A DNA stretch of 64,000 nucleotides from Colletotrichum lupini (GCF_023278565.1 NC_064678.1:1674001-1738000); one strand, 5' to 3'; counted from the stretch's first letter, positions 25,268 through 38,137 are shown. The notes: generated by a model from the sequence alone, not told the origin. Program-made: numbers and translations.

Positions 25268-27895
25268 ATGCCCTCTCCTTTCGACCTACCCGATCTGTTG
25301 AAGAACTACGCAATTCTCAAGGCTTACTTACACCACCTGGAAAATGTATCGCCATCGCACCCTACAACAGTCGAGCTTCGTCTACTCGTCCGCGACCTAC
25401 TCCTAGATAGAGCACTATTCGCTGGAATCGGCACTGAAGTGTACCGATCGAGTGGCGTACTATCTATCGGTCAGCTTCACGACATGCACCAACGAAGCAT
25501 AGATGCCGGTTTGGACGACCTCGACGCCTGTTTCGCTCTAGGTCTCCTCCCAGATGTTCTAGATGACGCGTTCCTCGAAGCCTTAGCGTCCAAGTTTACC
25601 GAGCTTGCCCTTGCTGGTGATCTCACTGCCTTACACGATCTATGCGAACCTGTTGTCCGCACTGGTGAAGTCGAGTGGGAGACAAATCCTGACTTGCTCC
25701 TTGAATTGCTCGACAGAGGTCGACTGGACATCTATCGCTATGTTCTAGACCTGGCGTCGCGAACAAAAGACAAATCCACAAGCCAGCCCGGGCCGTTCCT
25801 GCGAGACATAACCAACGACCCCCTTCACGTCGCCATACGGCTTGGCCACATTGCGCAAGCAGAGAACCTTCTACAACAAGGGGTCACCTTTCTAGGTGTT
25901 TACGCTGACGACGAGGTGGGCGGCGGCACAGAGCATGTAGTCTTGACACCCTTTTCGGCGGCAGTCTACTGGGGGCAGGCCGAAATTGTTCGCGCGATAC
26001 TGCTGCGAACATCCCTACCCGAGGGGCTACGAGAGGCAATCGCCATCGCGGTCTCTGATGAGAATACACAGATTATGGAAACTATGCTGGCGTTTGGCGT
26101 CATGGACGTTCCACAGTCGACAGCTCCGGATGACACGTTTGACTGTTTTGCAGGCTTGAGCATTATGGAGGCAACTCCCACCGCCGCATTGCCTCGTGTG
26201 TCGTCCGGTCTGAACTGTACTGGAATCCAGCCGAATGGTATTCCAAGCCTGACCAGTAGCCATCATACCAATCATACCAGCGTGCCGGGTAACCGCCGCC
26301 ACGATCGAGAGGCTTATGCCCCCAAAGAACGAGTCCGACGGAGATGCTCTCGCCACCGCCGGCGACTCTTGGGGCAGAGCCTGGTCTCTTCTATGGAGAT
26401 ACTGTGCTCTCAATTCCATGGGGCTTGTGACTGCTCGGACCATGAAGAACTTCGCGACTTAGCTGGGGACTACGTCCATTCGAATACAGTTTGGGATCGT
26501 GGCCTTGGTGTGTTCCGTGGCCTGATGCAGGATAGTCCGCCATCGTCGCTTGTGGAAGTTTTCGACGCACTGCTGGTGGCCAATGCCACATATTTAATGT
26601 TGCTTTCAAGTGACGATTCCCTATCTCTACAGTAAGCCATTGCTCGCAATTCCCTGCCTCAGAGCGCACCCTCGTGCGTAGTCCTACATCTAGGCATGCC
26701 AAAGCTAACATTGACTCAGGTTTGTTGATGACCTTGACCGGTGGCGCTCCATTCTACCAGCATCATCGCAACTCCTATTCGATGAGCTCGCATTCCGCAT
26801 GTGGGCATACACGCCGTCAAGTCACAGACCATCACAACTTGACCCAGAACACCTGCCGCATTTCCACGACTTGGCTCAAAACCTCATCTCACTCGAGAAG
26901 CGCAAAGAGACCATACCGTCAAAGATTTCATCGCCTGGAATTAGGCTTGCAGCTATACAAAGGGCATTCGATGACCAAGAAACACATGCAGGAGTCAGTA
27001 GTATTCAGGCCCAGACGATACCGGGCCGATCACAACCGGGACAAGCCTCCTATGCCGGATCATCGACCCAACGCGATGATCTAGTGTGGGCGGACTTTCT
27101 ACATATGGAACGCTTTGAGGAAACTACTGTCAGACAGCCAGCTTCTTCGTCATCATTTGATGGAGGCTGGGAGGACGTTCTCTCGTCGACCACGATGCTG
27201 CTCCTCTTCTCGGTGGCTTTCTCAATCGTGCTTGCGCTGATCGTGGGTAAGTGCAGCGTCGCACTGCTTAAGAGTCGTATACTAACATTCCTTTAGGCTT
27301 GCACTCTGGATCGACAAATGCCTTCACCGAGACCTTCACTACTACGTCTCCGGGATATCTTCGTTGCTGTGCTCTACTAGCAGAGTACCTTAAAATGCAT
27401 GGCATCTCGGTTCAATCCAGCCAAGCTACTGGCCAGCTTTCTGCCCCACCATTCACAGTACAATCGCCAGCCCATGGCTCAGACGCATGTATCACGCCGT
27501 CGAGCAGCTTCTCGTCGCTCAGCACACTTGAACTCCGCCGGAACGTATCGTCATCGAGCTTAAGGTAGGCCGCTTTTCACCTGGTCCCAATGTTGACTCG
27601 TGCTCATATCTTCAACAGCAGCATCGGCAGCGCCGCAGGTTCGACGATATCTCGCTCGACGCCGCGCGACCACCGAAACCGAGGCGATAGACTCCAGTGT
27701 CTCACACCGCAATGCACGAAGACGTTCTCAAGTGTGAGCAACCGCAACAAGCACCTTCGCGAGGGGTGCTCGTTTAATCGCGAGAAGAGACAGAGGTATC
27801 CGTGCAGGAACGAATGTTGCACCAAGGTCTTAACGACGAAGTGGTACCGAGATACGCATGAGAAGGAGAGATGTCGCTTTCGGAGAGGCGACTGA
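25268..27895 (+). CDS. Large protein with membrane segment and two C-terminal C2HC fingers
   Basis: Exons 25268-26631, 26720-27246, 27297-27564 and 27619-27895 give 811 aa. The N-terminal ~280 residues are helical and resemble degenerate ankyrin-type repeats (DPLHVAIRLGHIAQAENLL, TPFSAAVYWGQAEIVRAIL). Around residues 611-631 is one strong hydrophobic segment (TMLLLFSVAFSIVLALIVG). The C-terminal ~75 residues hold two fingers with identical spacing, C-x4-C-x12-H-x4-C. The last three introns are clean. Between about 26155 and 26400 the continuous frame reads as unnatural Arg/Ser-rich sequence, while another frame reads far more naturally (DSWGRAWSLLWRYCALNSMG). An unrecognised intron or a frameshift is therefore likely there, and the protein may be a decaying copy. 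Family and function are unknown. A role in sensing, with ankyrin-like repeats and zinc fingers joined by a membrane anchor, is speculation. Confidence 0.75.
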
Positions 27896-28184
27896 GTGGG
27901 ACGCCCATAGAATGAATGGGACGGCTTTTCGCCGGTGTATTCATGTGGGGATAGTGCAATTCGCACCAAAACAGAGGGCTACTCGCTCATGACGATGAAT
28001 ACCTAGTCAATCAATTTCTTCGAAGAAAAAGTTTTGGGAATTATTTGCAAATTGCAGATCTTCCGGAAATCGACGTGGGCATAGTGGGACCCGGCGTTGG
28101 GGGCGCAACTTCTATAGTGGGTATATATAGCCGCTAGGCACATTCCCCTCCAACCAACTGTCACTGGATGTCAACATCCACCAA
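27896..28184. other. Intergenic, upstream of tRNA gene
   Basis: No reading frame is supported. The right part holds a TATATATA box about 56 bases before the tRNA start. Confidence 0.5.
28122..28129 (+). promoter_or_regulatory. Upstream TATA box of tRNA gene
   Basis: TATATATA sits 56 bases before the 5' end of the tRNA. Upstream TATA elements that help place TFIIIB are common at fungal tRNA genes. The assignment rests on position and sequence only. Confidence 0.5.
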
Positions 28185-28273
28185 TCCCCGATAGTCTAGT
28201 GGTGAGGATATCTGCTTGTCATTGAAGATTCAACGATTCGCAGGGGACCGGGGTTCAATTCCCCGTCGAGGAG
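28185..28273 (+). tRNA. tRNA-Asp (GUC) with 17-nt intron
   Basis: The cloverleaf is visible. The acceptor stem is 28185-28191 with 28266-28272. The anticodon stem TCTGC (28211-28215) pairs with GCAGG (28240-28244). The loop TTGTCA-C carries anticodon GTC at 28218-28220. The T arm contains the B box GGTTCAATTCC at 28252-28262, and the discriminator is G73. A 17-base intron (28222-28238) follows position 37, the canonical eukaryotic intron site. The spliced length is 72. The fourth acceptor pair is C-A, not a Watson-Crick pair; every other acceptor pair is normal. The D stem is weak. A TTTT run follows at 28279. Confidence 0.88.
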
Positions 28274-28856
28274 TTATCTTTTGCTTTTTTGCCTATCGAA
28301 TCATTTAATTCTGTCAATCACCATCGTAGCTATCCAATCAGCTTAATTTTGGACGCGAAATAGCTGGGCCCACGGAGATTGACCCTGTTGAATCCATCGA
28401 TGCATCACAACACCACCAGCCTCTCCAGCACGTCTCGAAACCAACGTTAAGCCACATAGAACTCTACTTTTACCTATGCCGTCTTCTGAAGCATCTCTCT
28501 GAATTACTAACGAAACTGGCCCGTCTTGGCAGTGCACAAATAGCTGGCGGATTCAGTGGCGTCTAGGCTTCAACGTTTCGACTCTCCGAAACGGCACTAC
28601 TGTTTAGGTCAACGCTGACTAGATCCGTCGCTAGGACGTTTAAAATGAAAACCTCACCCCTCCATCGCGCACAGTCGACATCGAGGTGGGGGACAGGGCA
28701 ACGGGTTTGCAATGAAAGACAAGGAATCGAGCAAAAACACAATATGTCCCATGGCAGAGTGGCTTCCACTCTCCTCGATTGCCCAATGTCCATCTGCCCA
28801 TCCACTCAGATACAGACGACAAGAACATCACCAAGAAACCATCACCGGCATTCGTG
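28274..28856. other. Intergenic, upstream of surface protein gene
   Basis: Apart from the tRNA terminator, no gene is supported. Frames on both strands overlap and lack domains. The right end is the promoter of the gene starting at 28857. Confidence 0.45.
28279..28290 (+). terminator. Pol III T-tract terminator
   Basis: TTTT at 28279-28282 and TTTTTT at 28285-28290, 6-17 bases after the tRNA 3' end, are a standard RNA polymerase III stop signal. Confidence 0.7.
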
Positions 28857-29736
28857 ATGCACATTCTCGCAGTGCTCCTCTTCGGTGTCGTATTCCCGGC
28901 ATGTGCGCGCTCAGAGAACCGCTTCCGCCGCCCACCGGGCCCGGGTCCGGCAGGAGACTTCCGGGATAACCCAGTCTATACCCTCGGCGACAACATTGAC
29001 TTGCAGTGGGAGATGGATCTCAAGAACATCGACCTGATCTTATGGCAGCAGCAGCCCACGGGAAATGTCAAGGGGCCCTATGCCAAGCTCGCATGTAAGT
29101 CCCTACCACAACATACCTTCTCAGAGTTGCGTCTGACACCATTGCAAAGCCAATTCCACGGTGAAGAGCCTCGTCTGGACCGTAAGCTACGCAGGCTTTC
29201 CTTCAACAATGAATCCAGACCTGAGCCAGGTCTACTTCCTTCAACTCTTCAAGACGGGACAGTCGGGCAGCAGCGCGACATCTCACTACTTCAACATCAC
29301 CGAGCCCGACAGCACATCAACCTCAACATCATCCGCAACAGCCACAACAACAGCCCTCGCCCTCGCATCAGCAACCCCAACATCAACCCCAGACTCCTCC
29401 CCGGCACAATCGCCAACCGCCCCCGCCGACGAAGACCAACTCTCAAGCACCGCAGTCGCGGGCATCGCCGTCGGCGCGACGCTCGGCGCCCTCATCCTCC
29501 TCGTCCTCCTCGCGGGGCTGGTCCGCAGGTACGTCAAGCGGAGGCGGGACATGGCCGTCCACACGGAGGGCGACATCCTCGTCTACGCCGAGCGGCAGCT
29601 GCGGGCCAAAGACGAGGCCGCCGCGTGGAAGCTGGAGTTGCCGGCGCACAGCCGCGAGCGGTTCGAGGTGGAGGCGTGCGAGCCGAGGCACGAGATGCCT
29701 GCTGAGCCTGTGGGTGTTGGGATGGAGAGGTGGTGA
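28857..29736 (+). CDS. Single-pass cell-surface protein, Ser/Thr-rich
   Basis: Exons 28857-29094 and 29150-29736 give 274 aa; the intron has a GTAAGT donor and TCTGACA branch. Residues 1-18 form a signal peptide (MHILAVLLFGVVFPACA). An in-frame ATG at 28779 would add 26 residues and bury that signal, so 28857 is preferred. An extracellular domain of ~110 residues (YTLGDNIDLQWEMDLKNIDL, VWTVSYAGFP, SHYFNIT) has the look of a beta-sandwich with N-glycosylation sites. It is followed by a Ser/Thr/Pro/Ala stalk (about 133-172), a transmembrane helix (about 181-204), a stop-transfer RRYVKRRR and a ~60-residue charged tail. This build is common among fungal wall-associated or sensor-like surface proteins. 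No ligand or partner can be named. Confidence 0.85.
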
Positions 29737-30712
29737 CAACGTGTAGTAAAGAATGGGTGTATGAGGGTGAGAGATTTGAAGTCGGGGAAGAGATTGGAGA
29801 TCCCATCTGCCTAGTCTCCTTTATATTAATTAAGCGGTTGATTTCTGGATTTTGGTTGCAGCTTGACCGGTGTAATGAGCTTGGCAGAATGAGAACCTTA
29901 ATGAATCAATGACTGAAAAGGGCATTTTCCCTCGTGTAGAATGGGTACATGCGTGAAGAAGACGTATAGATTAGCCCCGAGTTCGGATCATGAAACGTCG
30001 ATGTCAAATAGTTCCTACCGCGCCCACAGGGCTTGATATCATAGCAAAACTTGACCGAAATAACCAAGGGTGAATACGGCATACAGCATCAGAATAGTCT
30101 CCTGAGTCCTCAAGGTAGTTGAGGCCAAGAATTAGTTGCCGCCAAAGGAAGGGGGTCTCAGTAGCATTGTAAGATGCCAAGTCAACCTCTGAAAGAGACT
30201 CAGTTAAGCACTGTTCAACGATTTCATGTAAACAATCAATTTCTCACAGTTGTCAAGCCATTCGGCTTATGGACGGTGAATTCAATGGCCTGCCTGCTGC
30301 TGTCAATGACGTCCACACACGCAGCCGTATTCGACCATGCTCGCTTCCATCGCCGTGAATATCATGCTCGGGTTCTCAAACTCGATGCACCGAGTCCAGT
30401 GGGTCCGCTTCCCGGTGGATTCTCCCAGGTTGTTTGTATCTCTGTCGCACACTGGGCACTTGAGTTCAAGTCAGATGCTCTCGGTCGACAGTGCTGGAAT
30501 AGAATAGATGACAAATTTGGTAGTGTGATTTCCTCGACGCAACACCTTCTATTGCGTGTTTAGGTGTATTTTGCGGTGAATTTCAAAAGTTTGGTTTGCA
30601 GCATTGTCTCCAATGTCTCTTGCGAGCGCGTCGTTTCGGCGGGAGGTTGGGTCCGGATATGGCTGTTGGGTCGAATGGGTAATGGCTGGAAGATTAGGCC
30701 AGAGAAAAGGGG
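29737..30712. other. Intergenic region left of retroelement
   Basis: A frame at 30174-30563 (129 codons) has no domain and no splice support, and I do not call it. CA/TG dinucleotides are normal up to the edge of the retroelement, so RIP did not spread visibly into this flank. Confidence 0.5.
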
Positions 30713-30717
30713 GTTAA

Positions 30718-30922
30718 TGTCGGATTGGAAGTCCAATTCGACCGCAGCATATAGCCGACTGCGCAGGGGCTAATTAGGGGCCTTATTTACGATTATTATA
30801 GCTAGCCTAACTTATAGTTAAAACCTCCTTTTTATATTTATTACGTAAATATTTATATAGTTTAATTAATCTCTTCGTTAACTATAGTTCGAACTAATTA
30901 CTTTATAATAAGGATATTAATA
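30718..30922 (+). repeat. 5' LTR of copia element
   Basis: 205 bases, aligned without gaps to 37933-38137. It starts TGTCGG. The first ~60 bases keep many CA/TG dinucleotides, while the rest is mutated toward AT. By hand I count about 33 differences from the right LTR, all transitions. Confidence 0.93.
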
Positions 30923-33900
30923 TTAATTAGTAGTTAAATTTTATTATCGTAAATTAGTAAGGTATTTCGCTATATAAAAGAGACGACCTCTTAATATTAT
31001 ATAGGATAAGAGATTTATACTAATTAACCTTATAGAAATAGATAAAAAAAGAAGCGATTTTTAAATATTATACGGAATTAAGTAATTATAGCTTTTTATT
31101 ACTTATAAGAGGTCGATATTTACTATATTAAAATACGTTAATTAATAGAACTGCTTAAGTAACTAGCCTTTTACCGTTACCCTAAGTAGCTTTTTTACTA
31201 AACGACTTTTTTATAGCCGGCCCGTAATTAAAAATTAACTAGTTAAATTAATAAAAAGAAATACTTATATAACGACTACTTATTTAATTAATTAGCGTAA
31301 CGAACGAGCTTAATAATATAATATAAAAAAGCACTACGTAATTAAAAAAGGGGATCTTTAAACGTAAATATTTTTACTTAGTAGCGAAGGTAACTTTATA
31401 AGAGTTATTAAGCTAAGAGATTTATAGTATATAAAAAAGTTTATTATTATAAGGATCTTATAAGTACGACTTTAAGCCTACGATTTAAATAACCTCTTTA
31501 TAGCTCCCTTAACTACTCCCTAAGTTTTATTTAAGAATATAATATAGAGGACGGTTTAATAAAAGAGGAGGGGATTTAGAGGTTTTAATAATATTAAGTT
31601 AAAAATATTACGGATCTCGGAGATTAATTTAAAAAAAAAGCGGCTACCCTAAAGTAGTCTTACGACCTCCCGCTAGAGTTATTATTAGCTTAAAAAAAGG
31701 CTAAAAAGACGAGGATTTAAGGGGGAAAAAAAAGAATTTTTTAAAGGGCCGCTAAAGGGCTTTTTTTTATATTAACTCCCGGCGCGAGATTATTAATTTT
31801 AAAAAATTAACTAAGTAATAAAAAAGATCGTTAGTAAGTAATAATTACCTAATTATAATTAAACTACGAAAAAAACTACTTAAAAATATAAAATAAGGTA
31901 CCGAGAGGCTATAAAAAACAAGATTTTTAAAATATTTAACCTTATTACGTATGAGTAATAAGTAAGTATTTTTAATAAGTCTTTAAAATCTACGATTTTA
32001 TAAAAAAGAGGGCTTAACTTCGTTAATTATACTTAACGGCCTATACGGTTCTTAATAACTTATATAGCTCCTTTACGAGCTACTTAGCGTTTATTTTTAA
32101 CTATTTTTATAAAATGCCGCCCTAAAAGAAGTAGGTTAAAAAAGGAAACTATTTAGAAATTATAAAGAATACGAGGCTTAGGGGGTTAGAAATATATAAG
32201 ATAGTAGAAATTAATAACTAATAAAGATCCTAAGACTAATTACTATATCTTTTTATAGTAATATAAACGTCTACTATTATTATTATAAAAAGGAACTATT
32301 AAAACCTACCTTTTTATATTAAATAAAAAGGAGGATCTTAATAAATATAATAGTTAATAATTTAGAAAGGTAGTAGTAATCGCTAAAAATAATAAAAATA
32401 AGAGTAGTAGCAAAATAGTAAGAAAAAGCGGGAATTTTCTAAACCCTAATAAATTCGTTAAGTAATAAAAGCACGGATTTATTATAACTAGTGCGCAGAT
32501 TAGATATATTCCTATTAAAATTAAATATATTAATAATTATTAATATAAGTATAAGTTAGAGCACGACCCTTAGTAAGTTAAAGTAAGGAAAAAGAGGACG
32601 AAACCTAATCTTAAATAGAATCTTAATCTTTTATAAGTAAGTAAATATTAACTCGGATTATTAGGGAACGTAGATATATAAAATTGCGGATTAGCTTAAT
32701 AGTAAGTAAATTAACGCAGTATTAATCTATTTAATTAAGGTTTATAAGAAAAAGGGGCTATAGGAGTAACCCCTATTTTATAAGATTATAAACGACCTTA
32801 GTTATTAACTAAACGAATAGTTTACGAGCATAAGCTTGTGAATTATAAAAATAGTTAATAAATTCTTTTATAAATGAGGGGTATTACTAGCGTAATTATA
32901 ATTATAAAAGCTATACGAAATACTAATAACAATAATTATAAAAGAGGAATTCGTATTATAGAACTAAGTATAGGTCGATAGAGCGTATAATTGCTTTAAC
33001 AAATTTAAAAAAAGGGTAAACGACTTAGATTTCTTCCTTATAATTACTAATAGAAATCTATTATTATAAAAGGATATACTAAGGTAAAATATAGTACTAG
33101 AAGTACGATAATCGATAATTTTATTTATTTTAATTTATAACTTATTACTATTACTAACGCGAAATTTAATACTAATCGGCTAATAAAAAAGGAGGTAAAC
33201 GACCCGAAGTTATTAATAGTACGTAGTAACGTAAGGATCGTATATAAATACTGAAAATCTAGTAGTAAATACGAGGTAATTTATAAACTTTAAAAAAATC
33301 TTCTTAAAAAAGAAATTATATTCTAGGGGGAAGTATAAGGTCTTATAAAAAACCCTAACGATGTTTTATAATTATTATAAAAAAGTTAGAATTAGGGAAT
33401 ACTAATACTATTTAGTAATTAATATTATACTCGTAAGTAAAACCTCTAATTATTATTATAAAGCGGTGCGTAATCTCGATCGAAACGACTTTTTTAGTAT
33501 AATTAATATAATCCGAAACTACTTTAAGACTTATAATAAGAACCTAGAGCTCCTATTTAAGCTACGAGCAATTTCTTTTATATTTATAGCTAGGATAATA
33601 GAGGGTAAATTATAAGTAAAGATCTTTAAAAAGCTTATTAATCGAATTAATAAGTTAGCAAAAACTTAGCTAAATAAGGGGATAAATAAGCGGAAAGTTA
33701 GATATTTTTATACCGTAGTCTAGCGTATATTAGAGGTAAAAATAACCCTATACTAGGCACCTAAAGACTATAAAACGCTCTACTCGAGGCTAAGATCTAG
33801 TTTTAATATTAAAATAAGAATACTATACTAAACTTATTTCTAAGTATATAACGGCCCTTATTAATAATATTAAGTCGATCGAACGTATAATAAAAAAGGA

Positions 33901-35025
33901 AAAGAGGCTAGATATAGTAATTGCTAATAAGGAGGCTTAGATTTGTTAAATAAGTAAAAATTTAACTTATAAGTAGAGTAATAAAAGAGGTAATACTATA
34001 TTTATAAAAAAATAAAATATTAATTAAATAACTACTTTAAAAAAGAGCGTACTAAATCGTACGAATAATATAAAAAGTTAAGAGTAGTAAATAATAAAAC
34101 TAGCCCTCGTTAGTTTAATTAATTCCTTATTATATATAAAAGTAGATTTAGGGGTACGGAACCTGGTAACGGTAGCTAAAGTAGCGGCCTAAAGTATATA
34201 CTCCCTATAAGAGATTTAGAAAATAAAGAAAATCTTATCCCCTATACTAACGAATTAGATTATAATAAAATCGACGATATTAATTATTCTTTTTTTACCC
34301 CGTTAGTTTTTAAAAGATATACGAGGCTAAATAAATAAAAAGTAATAGAAGTTCTTAATAAGTAGGCTTTTATTTATAAATAATAAGGGAAGGTCCTTTA
34401 GATAATAAATATAGAGGCGGCTAAAAGGGCGAATTTAATAGGGCTAAAGCCTATTTTCTTAACGATTAAAAAGAAAACGCTATTTCTTTTAATATTTAAA
34501 AAAAAAGAATATAGTACTAAGTAAATCTAGGGGTAACTAGAGGGGTCCTTTTTATATTACTTAGATCCCTCGAATACTAAGCTCGTATAGGTATTTTATA
34601 CGAGTAAAAAGTACGGCCTAAATAATTTTTATAAGATTATTTTAAATACTAAGGTATCGTAATAGTTAACTAAAAAAAAAGGGTAATTCTAAGTACTATA
34701 AAAGATCGTATTAGTAACGCTTAATACGTTAATAATAAGTATTATAAAAATTAGTTTCGGCCTAAGTAAAGAAATCGTTACCCTAAGTATAGTAAAAATA
34801 GAGACGTACTTCGAAACGATAACTTTTTATATTTTACCCGTTAATACCCTATTTCTCTTATATTTAAAAAATATAGATTAACTAGGTATTATATTTAATA
34901 ATATAAAGAACAGAATCTTTAATAATAAGTAATTCGAGATAGTTAAACGATAATAGGGGTATACGTTTATAAAGCTTATTAATAATACGAAGTTAATTAA
35001 TTACTTAACGGAAAGTAAGCTTAAA

Positions 35026-37780
35026 AAACTATACTAAAGATTCGGGCACCTGTTAGTTACGAGGCTATGTAACTTTTTAAAGTAATTAAGTAATAATAAT
35101 ATCGAAATAGGGGCGCTAAAGTAGTTAACGAAAGTATATTATTAATCCTAAATAAATACGTAAAGCCTACGTAAATTTAAGTTTAAATTACGTAATAAGC
35201 TTAACTTTAACTAGGAAATCGTTATTAATATTTTTTATTTAAATAGTTAGTTAGTACTATATATAATTAACGTAGCTATATCTTTCTAAATAGGGCAATT
35301 CCTCTAGGATTTATAAATAAAAATAGTATAGGTAGCCCTATAAAAAAGCTAGATTAATATATACTAAGGACCGCTAAACGGTATTAGAACTAATATTAAT
35401 ATTAGCTTTAAGTTAATAAAATTTGAAAATAATACGATAGCTTATAGTATATAGCTAAAAGTCGTACTTATTAAAACGTACTATAGTATTAGAAAAGTAA
35501 AAAGGGCACATTAGTAATTAAAAAGGGCGTTTAGAATTATTAAAAAGGAAAATCCGGATTCTATTAATAATAAATACCTCTAAATAGTACTTAAATATTA
35601 TAATAATACTATAGGACCTAACGGACTTATACTAACGCTATTAGTATTTAGAATATATTTAAAAATAACCTTAGCCTCGCTACCGTTACTAAGTATAAGC
35701 TAACGAGCCTAAGTAATTAAAAAAGTAATATAAGTACTATATAAGGTAAATATAAAAAAGTAAGTTAACGAGGTAATTACTATACATAATAAGCCTAATA
35801 TAGGGGGTAATTTAGATATACTACTAAATTTAGATATACGAGTATAGTACGAAATTACTTAATAATAGGCTAGGTTATATAAGTTAATTTTTATTAACGA
35901 GCGCTCTTATATAGTTATAAGAAATCGTAACTAGCTACTCGAAGTATTAATTACGGTAATTAAACCGTACTATATAGATCCTAACGAGGTAATTTTTAAC
36001 TTATAAAAAGAAAAAGAGCTAGGGGAAACTATATAACCCGTAATAGAGGTATAGGAAATTATTCTTAATAAAATCGTCGTAGTAATACTAATAAATAACG
36101 AGGAAGAGGAAATTATTAAAAGGGTACTAATACTATTAATAAGACGTTATAGAAAACTATAACGGCAAGCCCTAACGTAGTAATTTATTACTAATAATAA
36201 GGTAATTAATACTTTTTATATAATAAAAGAGAAAGCCAATTTCGAGCTAATAATTAAATTACGTAAAAAAAGCGTAATTATAATTATTAAAAAGCCGTAT
36301 AAGGGATTAGATCTTATTAAAGTAAATACTCTTTACGATCGAGGGGTCTATCGATTTATCCTATATAACTTAGAAAAATATATAAACCTCCATATATTTA
36401 AATTACGAATAGTTCGTAAGATTAAAAAAAAAGGAATACCCTAGCCGTATAAGAAGTTTAAATACGTAATTTAGGGGTATAGCGACGTTAAAAAAGCGAC
36501 GCTACTTATATAATTACTTATTATATAGCGCTATAACTAACGATTAATAATAGTACTAATAGTATCGCTATAGAAGAAGGGATACGAGATTTAGAGCCGT
36601 AATATTACTTAGGCCTATACCTAATCGGCCATAGGGCTTATAAAAAAATCCTAGCCTATTTACTAAAGAAAATAGCTAGTAAGTACCTAAAAGGCACGAT
36701 TATTAAAGTACTTAAGCTACTATATAGGCTCGTAAAATCGGGCACTTATTAATAGGCTATATATTACGATTTTTATATTAATTAATTATTAATAGTTACT
36801 TTTACGTACGACCCGTACTTACCAATTACGGAGTACGAAGGTAACTAATTTAGGATCGTCGGAATATAAACTAACAATATATTAAGCTTATTTAATATTA
36901 ATTTTATAAAAAAAGAGGATAAGGAGCTTTAAAAAGCGGGCTTTATAATAAAGCTAAAAAAGGTCCTTATAATAAATACCCCCTTAGTATTTAATAGCGG
37001 GATTTTTATAATTAAAAGGGAAACTATCGTTTTTTAATAAAAGGGGTAGGGTAAAAAGATTAACCTCGTTAATTTAAATATAACTAACGTTAAGAAGTAG
37101 TATAAGGCTAAGCTTATATAAGGGGTATATATTATAAGTATTTATTAGCCCGAGGCGATTTTTAATTACGCTAGGGTAGCGTAGGTTATAAATTTAATTA
37201 AATAAAACGTTAAAGTACTTAATAAGCGGCTTAAGTAATAATAAACGAATCTTAATCGAGGTCTTATTTATTACTTAATTAACTTTATAATTAGTAAGCT
37301 CTACGTTTTTATTAATAGGTTATTTATAAATAATAACGACCTTACTTCGGAATTAAAGTATATTATTATCCTAGTTAATAAGAGTATAGGCAAGAGCGAA
37401 TTTATTATATATAATAATATAATCTACTACTTATTAACTAAAAATAAGTAAATAATAAGAAGTATATTAGCGTCGGAGGTTTATAGTATAGTTAATAGCG
37501 TTAACCTCTCTTATATAATTTTAATAATACTAAGGAAAATTACTAATCGAATTAGCTTTCTACCTATTTTAATAATTATTTATACTAATTCTTATTCGCT
37601 ATACGAATACCTCGTTAAATTAGGAATAATAAAGGAAAAGAGGCTTATAATTAATATTATAGCCCTTAGGTAATCGTACGAAAGGTACGAGATACTTAAG
37701 ATCCGTTAGATTAATAATAAAAATAACCTTATAAACGCTTTTATAAAAGTAGTATTAAATAAGGGATTAAAGTAATTCGT
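35026..37780 (+). pseudogene. RIP-inactivated copia pol remnant
   Basis: Stops occur throughout, but one direction of translation shows, in order, the H/C and RFGHL region before integrase (35026-35100), integrase core similarity (about 35160-35730), reverse transcriptase (about 36230-37100) and a C-terminal RNase H with the ASE-type motif near 37470. Most stops are TAA/TAG at sites where C-to-T or G-to-A change would remove Gln or Trp codons, which fits RIP. The region from 30923 to about 35000, where gag and protease should lie, is too changed to read. Confidence 0.75.
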
Positions 37781-37911
37781 AAGTAGTAGAAAAGTTATTA
37801 TATAAATAGAGGGATAGGTTATATAAAAAGAGTAGAGAAAAGGAGAAAAAGGAGACGACTTAATAAACGGGCCTAAGGTCGAATTATACTTCTAATTATA
37901 ATAGTTAAATT

Positions 37912-37928
37912 AAAAAAAAAAAAAAAAG
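37912..37928 (+). other. Polypurine tract of copia element
   Basis: An A-run ending AG, immediately upstream of the 3' LTR, in the place of the plus-strand priming site. The near absence of G is consistent with G-to-A RIP changes. Confidence 0.65.
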
Positions 37929-37932
37929 TTAG

Positions 37933-38137
37933 TATCGGATTAAAAGTCTAATTTAACCGTAGTATATAGCTAACTATGTAGGGGCTAATTAGGGGCCTTA
38001 TTTACGATTATCGTAGCTAGCTTAACTTACGGTTAGAACCTCTTTTTTATACCTACTACGCAGATATTTATATAGTTTAATTAATCTCTTCGTTAACTAC
38101 GGTTCGAACTAACTACCCTATAATAGGGATACTAACA
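37933..38137 (+). repeat. 3' LTR of copia element
   Basis: 205 bases starting TATCGG and ending ACTAACA. It is mutated at its left part and preserved at its right part, the mirror image of the 5' LTR. Confidence 0.93.

Noticed and set aside
30174..30563. 129-codon frame left of the retroelement
   Set aside because: No domain and no introns; isolated frame in intergenic DNA.
30780..37930. AT-rich centromere or mitochondrial insert
   Set aside because: Two 205-bp LTRs, a target duplication and copia domain order show a RIP-mutated retrotransposon.
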